Below are positions 60,083 to 64,000 of a DNA stretch of 64,000 bases, one piece after another. The translations under genes and the position numbers were made by a program. Where the stretch lies: the NCBI GenBank assembly GCA_018267915.1, contig JAFDXN010000025.1, forward strand, positions 310,001-374,000, given 5' to 3'. Position 1 is the stretch's first letter; each line of letters opens with the position of its first letter. The notes beneath the pieces were generated by a model. The model was not told the origin of the DNA and did no database searches. It saw only the letters and a list, made by a program, of their open reading frames with translations. This stretch comes from Bacteroidota bacterium (GTDB taxonomy: Bacteria; Bacteroidota; Bacteroidia; Chitinophagales; Chitinophagaceae).

Positions 60083-60494
60083 ATGAAAAAAATCCTGCTT
60101 TTTTTATTTGCAGCCAGCTGCCTGCAGGCCCGGGCGGAAGCGAAACACCAGAAAACTGTGAAAAAACCGCCCGTAAAGCACTATGAAATGAAGCAGTATT
60201 ACTTCGTAATGCTGATAAAGGGCAAAAACAGAGACGAGGTAACTGATACTAATGAGCTCAATAAGATACAGGCGGGCCACATGGCAAATATTCAGCGCAT
60301 GGCCGATATGGGGCAAGCTGGTGGTGGCAGGCCCATTCGGGGACGAGAGTAACTGGCGCGGGATATTCATTTTCGATTGTAAAACGCAGGGGGAAGTGGA
60401 AGAACTGCTCAAAACGGACCCGGCAATAAGCTCCGGAAGGCTGGATTATAAGATACACCCCTGGTGGACGGCGAAGAATTGCGTATTTAACTAG
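60083..60494 (+). pseudogene. YciI-like (YCII-related) exported protein gene with a frameshift
   Basis: The first frame encodes a signal-like N-terminus (FAASCLQARAE) and the start of a YCII-related domain (KQYYFVMLIKGKNRD...HMANIQRMADMG), then changes into junk at a GGGG run (60310-60313). The second frame continues the domain perfectly (KLVVAGPFGD, WRGIFIFD, DYKIHPWW) to a stop at 60494. Removing one G from the run would join them. This is a disrupted gene, a sequencing error, or a site of slippage; the domain family may include small dehydrochlorinase-like enzymes. Confidence 0.75.
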
Positions 60495-60591
60495 GCAACT
60501 TTCTGCATGATATTTATTGGATTATTTTTACTGAATAAAATAAATATTTTATATTCGTGCAATTATTTGCGCACACCACAATTAAGGAAAA

Positions 60592-60804
60592 ATGGATTTT
60601 CAACAGATCGCTTCAGCCATTAAAAAAAGGCGGGAGTATCTCGGCCTTACCCAGCTGGACCTAAGTGAACTAAGCGATGTGGCGCTACGAACGGTAAACG
60701 GCCTGGAGTCGGGCAAGGCTTCTGTGAACCTGAACAATTTAACGTCTATCGCGGACGCACTGGGGATGGAGATACAGCTGGACATCAAAAAAATGCCTGT
60801 ATGA
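60592..60804 (+). CDS. XRE-family regulator, HipB-like
   Basis: A 70-residue helix-turn-helix repressor (IKKRREYLGLTQLDLSELSDVALRTVNGLESGKASVNLNNL) with a family-typical C-terminus (ALGMEIQLDIKK). Its stop overlaps the next start by four bases (ATGA), so it is the HipB-type partner of the HipA-like gene and probably autoregulates the operon. Confidence 0.85.
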   Translation: MDFQQIASAIKKRREYLGLTQLDLSELSDVALRTVNGLESGKASVNLNNLTSIADALGMEIQLDIKKMPV

Positions 60805-61751
60805 CCGTATGTAAAGGCTGTTTTAAGCCCGACGCGGCCGACTATTGTGCCAATTGCCGCAAAGAATTGTTTGATGGGGCACGTGTGAGCTGCTACCTGC
60901 CATTTGCAACGCCGGCACGCAACGAAAAGGACTACCTGCTGCGCAGCATCCTGCGACCCTCGCTGCCACGGATGATATTGAAGTATAACCTGCAGCAACA
61001 TGATAGGGAATTAGAGCTGTTGACTGATGGACCGGGGACACATATATTAAAACCCATCCCAGCAGGCAATTATGAAAGGCTCAATATGGCGCCGGCCAAT
61101 GAGCATCTTACCATGCAGCTTGCTGCGCAAGCCTTTAAAATACCAGTAGTGCCAAATGCGCTTATCTATTTTGAAAATGCTTCGGGGGAACCTGCAAATA
61201 TTTCAAGACGCATTTACCATGGCGGCGACGAGTTGAAAGATCAATTTGACGAGGCGTGCAAAACGGTTAGCTGCTACGAGGATGTGGCGGAGCTAATGAA
61301 ACGCTACATTGCAGCCTATAAGCCCCAGGCCGAAAAACTGTTCTCACTGGTGGTATTCAATTACCTGTTCTCCAGCTGGAGTGCAGCCAATCAAAACGTT
61401 TCAATTGTAAAAACGAGTTACGGAGATCACCTTCTTTCGCCGGCTTACGACATTATCTGCTCATCGCTGCACACCGGTGCCGGGAACGAGATATTGGAAA
61501 ACAGCCTTTACCATGGCGATACCGTGTCGCCGGGTTACCAGCGTTTCGGTTATCACACCGGCATAGAGTTCATGAATTTTGCGAAGCGCATAGGGATGAT
61601 CGAAAAGCGAGCGCAAAACGTACTTAACTCATTTACAAAAAATGAGATCACGGTGGACTACCTTGTAAAACGGTCTTTTCTTGACGAGGAAAGTAAACGT
61701 GCTTATATGGACTTGTACAGGGAAAAACGGGACAGGCTATTGGTGAGATAG
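60801..61751 (+). CDS. HipA-like protein with degenerate kinase active site
   Basis: The 316-residue protein has an N-terminal Cys cluster (CKGCF, CANC; residues 4-19), then the HipA-like kinase fold: ATP-site Lys84 in HILKP, NE at 100-101 and an Asp at residue 217 in SPAYDI. The catalytic-loop motif of HipA kinases (GxxDxHxKNFS) is replaced by SSWSAANQNVS (residues 191-201), so the catalytic Asp is Ser194. The usual ERFDR region is also lost (ISRRIYHGG). It looks like a pseudokinase, translationally coupled to the HipB-like regulator. Confidence 0.85.
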   Translation: MTVCKGCFKPDAADYCANCRKELFDGARVSCYLPFATPARNEKDYLLRSILRPSLPRMILKYNLQQHDRELELLTDGPGTHILKPIPAGNYERLNMAPANEHLTMQLAAQAFKIPVVPNALIYFENASGEPANISRRIYHGGDELKDQFDEACKTVSCYEDVAELMKRYIAAYKPQAEKLFSLVVFNYLFSSWSAANQNVSIVKTSYGDHLLSPAYDIICSSLHTGAGNEILENSLYHGDTVSPGYQRFGYHTGIEFMNFAKRIGMIEKRAQNVLNSFTKNEITVDYLVKRSFLDEESKRAYMDLYREKRDRLLVR

Positions 61752-61755
61752 ATGA

Positions 61756-61992
61756 CTACGTCGTCATAACGCAATAGTTGGTATCGGTACTATGGAGCAG
61801 TTGATGCACGTGCTCCCGGCTTAGGTAGTTTTCGTTGCCCGCAAGCTGTTCGGCTTTTATAGCCTCAAGCATCGTTACCGGGTTGCCCGTGCCAAAATCG
61901 AGCCTATCGTAACTGTGTTTTAGTTTAAAATGTGTATAGCCATCCTCCAGCAGACGGTTATAAACTTCCGTGGTGAGCGGTTGAAGTTTCAT
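61756..61992 (-). CDS. 78-residue protein of unknown function, end of ABC gene cluster
   Basis: From the ATG at 61992 it encodes MKLQPLTTEVYNRLLEDGYTHFKLKHSYDRLDFG..., ending in ...DTNYCVMTT. It is soluble and possibly a small alpha/beta protein. The longer upstream in-frame region has no likely start and is AT-rich. It lies 170 bases downstream of the ABC ATPase gene and could be its cargo, an immunity protein or unrelated. I do not recognise a family. Confidence 0.55.
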   Translation of the reverse strand: MKLQPLTTEVYNRLLEDGYTHFKLKHSYDRLDFGTGNPVTMLEAIKAEQLAGNENYLSREHVHQLLHSTDTNYCVMTT

Positions 61993-62161
61993 AACGCTTA
62001 ATTTAATAGTAAAAAAATGGGTAATGGTTGGAGATGTGCTTAATAAGAAAGAGAAGTTGCCAATCGACCGATTGATACTAAACGCAGATCCTTTGCAGAC
62101 TAAAGGTAAGCAATTATTTATTAAGAGAAAAATAAATCTCTTAGCGGGGTGCCGTGCAATG

Positions 62162-62824
62162 TTATGCTTTCGTGTACTGATGCAAGGCAAGATCGGCTAT
62201 ATCCCTGATATAAATGCTCTTGCCATCCTTCATTAGATAGATCGAGTCGCTGATATCGAGCAAATCATGATACAGGTGATCGGTGATAAGTATACCCTTA
62301 TTCTGCTTCTCCCTGCTAAGTATCACCTTTAGCTTATCACGGTGCAGCGGCATAACGTGGGTGAAGGGTTCATCGAGCATCGTGTACTGCGTGTTGGCGA
62401 AGATAAGTATCAACGTGCTCCACAGCCGCTCGCGGCCGCCGGAAAGTTCAAAGACTTTTAATTGCAGGTCTTCCTCCAGTTCGGGAAAGTCATTCAATAT
62501 TTTTTCAGGCCCGGTGTCGTAATGCTTCAGTGCCGTACTAATTCTAATTTCCGGCGGCAGTAAAGGCCATTGAGGCAAGTAATTGATAAGACCCGCAACA
62601 GCATATGGTTTGCGGATATGTTTACCACCAGCATGAATATTGATGTCATCTGTCTTTTGGGTGCCGAAGATTGCTTTAAGCATTGTGGACTTGCCGGAAC
62701 CGTTGCGGCCGAGCAGGCCTGTGATGCTCCCTTTATTTATGGATATGGTGGCGCACCTGACAATTTGCTTACCAGAGATGCTAACGAAAATATTTTCCGC
62801 AATGAACCTGCTTATAGTTCCCAT
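62162..62824 (-). CDS. ABC transporter ATP-binding protein, small cluster
   Basis: The 220-residue ATPase has Walker A GRNGSGKST (near residue 37), a Q-loop in LINYLPQWPLLP, the signature SGGRERLW, Walker B YTMLDEPFTH and the switch His in ILITDHLYHD. Length and the absence of a permease domain mark it as a stand-alone ATPase. It overlaps the stop of a 102-residue membrane protein by 13 bases, so that protein is the likely membrane partner. No canonical ABC permease is present. A start at 62848 is possible. Confidence 0.85.
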   Translation of the reverse strand: MGTISRFIAENIFVSISGKQIVRCATISINKGSITGLLGRNGSGKSTMLKAIFGTQKTDDINIHAGGKHIRKPYAVAGLINYLPQWPLLPPEIRISTALKHYDTGPEKILNDFPELEEDLQLKVFELSGGRERLWSTLILIFANTQYTMLDEPFTHVMPLHRDKLKVILSREKQNKGILITDHLYHDLLDISDSIYLMKDGKSIYIRDIADLALHQYTKA

Positions 62825-63120
62825 ATCAGGCATAGGCCAATCACACAAATTAGGAAGTCAAAAGAAAAGGGTATGAGCCATAACGCCGCTTTTGAGATCT
62901 GGCGGTTGTAGTAATAATAAAGCTGTTTGGCGCGAATATTACTGACGAGGTACCAGATGGGCAGGAAAGTAAATAGTTTAAAACACAACAGGGTGGTGAG
63001 CAGGGAAGAGCTATGCTCAGTTCTCCAATGCCAAAGCTCCCAGTAGCATAGGACGCTGATAGTCCAGTTGACAAATGCTATGGAGCGATAGAAATGAAAA
63101 ATTGCGGCCAGCTTTCTCAC
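62812..63120 (-). CDS. 102-residue three-to-four-span membrane protein
   Basis: It encodes a highly hydrophobic protein with at least three membrane segments (about residues 14-30, 40-62 and 78-100) and a basic YYYYNRQISKAAL loop. No ABC permease motif was seen. It overlaps the ATPase gene downstream and may form its unusual membrane partner. It is AT-rich and lies alone between apaG and the ATPase gene. Confidence 0.6.
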   Translation of the reverse strand: MRKLAAIFHFYRSIAFVNWTISVLCYWELWHWRTEHSSSLLTTLLCFKLFTFLPIWYLVSNIRAKQLYYYYNRQISKAALWLIPFSFDFLICVIGLCLIWEL

Positions 63121-63173
63121 TTATCAGACTATAACGCAAAATCTGTATGTGTGGTATGTAATAAAAGTATCCG

Positions 63174-63560
63174 TTAATTCATCTTAAACGGCGCCATCAT
63201 CTGGAACTCGGGGATCGTTACAGTGAATGTCTTTTTGTTGTAGAGGTTCTCCATCTGGTAGCTGCCATACATCTTGCCCATGTCGCTGCGCAGGTTGGCG
63301 GCGGATACGTATTGGTAATGATGACCCGGCTCAATGATGGGTTGCTGACCGACTACACCCTCGCCTTCTACCTCGCGGTAGGCACCATTGCTGTCGATGA
63401 TGTGCCAGTGGCGGCGCAATAATTTAATGGGCATTGTGCTGAGGTTTTCGATGGTGATGCGGTATGCAAACAGGTACTCGCTGCTCAGGGGATTAGACTG
63501 TGCCGGCTGATAAAATGTTTCAACCGATATGCAGACGCCTTCTGTTACCTGTTTTACCAT
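63174..63560 (-). CDS. apaG: ApaG protein (Co2+/Mg2+ efflux-associated)
   Basis: The 128-residue product matches ApaG, a small immunoglobulin-like protein. The segments YLFAYRITIENLS, LLRRHWHIIDSNG, GEGVVGQQPIIEPGHHYQYVSA and MYGSYQM are diagnostic. Length is normal. It lies between the ABC cluster and recX on the minus strand; its exact role is still debated. Confidence 0.94.
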   Translation of the reverse strand: MVKQVTEGVCISVETFYQPAQSNPLSSEYLFAYRITIENLSTMPIKLLRRHWHIIDSNGAYREVEGEGVVGQQPIIEPGHHYQYVSAANLRSDMGKMYGSYQMENLYNKKTFTVTIPEFQMMAPFKMN

Positions 63561-63640
63561 CTATATGCGAAGCGGGTTAAAAAAGAATAACCAAAGATAA
63601 GGAATACTATATAACGAAGCGCTAATGCGTACTGTCGAAT

Positions 63641-64000
63641 TTATTTGCGCTTTTGCTCCAGCTCTTTAATGAGGTCCATCACCAGGTCGGCCTCATAGCC
63701 TTTTTGCAGCATGTAGCGCATGGTCTTCATTTTCTTTGCCGGCAGGCTTCTCTCTTTTTTAAGCTCTTCCCATTTCCCCATGCACAGTTTTCTCATTACG
63801 GTTTCATACTCCTCAGCATCTATTTCTTTCAATGCCTTTTTGATGCAATAGTCAGAAACCTGCTTTTGCTTCAATTGCTGCACGATCTTTTTCCTGCCCC
63901 ACTGTTTCATCCGGAACTTGCCGCGGGCTATGGCCTTAGCATATCGCTCTTCGTTCAATATGCCTTTCTCTATCACCTCGGCGATCAGTTCATTTACTTC
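63641..64000 (-). CDS. recX: RecX-type regulatory protein, partial (5' end beyond window)
   Basis: RecX modulates the RecA recombinase. The visible 120 codons show the triple-helix repeats of the family (ILNEERYAKAIARGKFRMKQWGRKKIVQQLKQKQVSDYCIKKALKEI and a third repeat to the end). The frame stays open to base 64000, so the N-terminal part lies outside the window; a GTG at 63976 is not the true start. The C-terminus is complete. Confidence 0.85.
   Translation of the reverse strand, partial: EVNELIAEVIEKGILNEERYAKAIARGKFRMKQWGRKKIVQQLKQKQVSDYCIKKALKEIDAEEYETVMRKLCMGKWEELKKERSLPAKKMKTMRYMLQKGYEADLVMDLIKELEQKRK

Noticed and set aside
60252..60494. Separate small gene downstream of the YciI-like start
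   Set aside because: Its sequence completes the YCII-related domain of the upstream frame, so it is better read as the second half of one frameshifted gene.
1..64000. tRNA, rRNA or prophage genes
   Set aside because: No cloverleaf with a CCA-type end, no rRNA conserved blocks and no phage structural genes were recognised by eye; a covariance search would settle short RNAs.

Overview
The window reads as chromosomal DNA from a member of the Bacteroidota, most likely a Chitinophagia-like gliding or predatory lineage. The evidence is internal. There are three type A secretion-system-9 (T9SS) C-terminal sorting domains, one gliding-motility-associated (type B) C-terminal domain, and a very large number of lipoproteins. 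The Bacteroidota-type -7 promoter element TAnnTTTG recurs upstream of genes. No rRNA, tRNA, CRISPR array or prophage was found.

Layout. 0-5.6 kb: a HicBA toxin-antitoxin pair, then a tightly overlapping minus-strand operon of nadC, a lipid kinase, a DUF3142-like lipoprotein and a large helical-repeat protein. 5.6-10.2 kb: a 4.64-kb transposon with perfect 26-bp terminal inverted repeats and an 8-bp target duplication. It carries an IS1595-type transposase and about nine passenger genes, and it sits in the 5' leader of nadC. 10.3-13.5 kb: a YafQ-type toxin-antitoxin pair, queA and a dGTPase. 13.5-16.4 kb: a repeat-scarred region around a ridA gene, with a beta-propeller protein and an EGF-type lipoprotein. 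16.5-29.1 kb: a DJ-1/PfpI protein, feoB, a T9SS adhesin-like protein, a DUF6624 protein, and a NarL-type two-component pair bracketed by three paralogous lipoproteins. 29.2-32.5 kb: mfd. 32.6-35.2 kb: a visibly AT-rich island with an M43 protease and a bacteriocin-like lipoprotein/small membrane protein pair. 35.2-48.3 kb: secreted paralogues, 3-hydroxyacyl-CoA dehydrogenase, a GxxExxY nuclease-like gene bounded by inverted repeats, a fumarylacetoacetase-family enzyme, an S41 protease, lipoproteins, threonine aldolase and csaA. 48.4-57.8 kb: three related lipoproteins with growing domain number, a membrane-anchored class III cyclase and a 1328-residue type B T9SS protein. 58-64 kb: typA with a terminator-like hairpin in its leader, a frameshifted YciI gene, a HipB/HipA-like pair whose kinase lacks the catalytic Asp, a small ABC-ATPase operon, apaG and the 3' part of recX.

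The most unusual content is the passenger transposon, with its unknown three-gene membrane/coiled-coil operon, a structured leader RNA and tiny overlapping ORFs. Next are the HipA-like pseudokinase, the bacteriocin-like pair, and two unrelated loci that each carry a tandem duplication of exactly 205 bp. Housekeeping genes (nadC, queA, dgt, mfd, typA, apaG, recX, feoB) anchor the region. Many of the remaining genes encode small exported or lipid-anchored proteins of unknown role.
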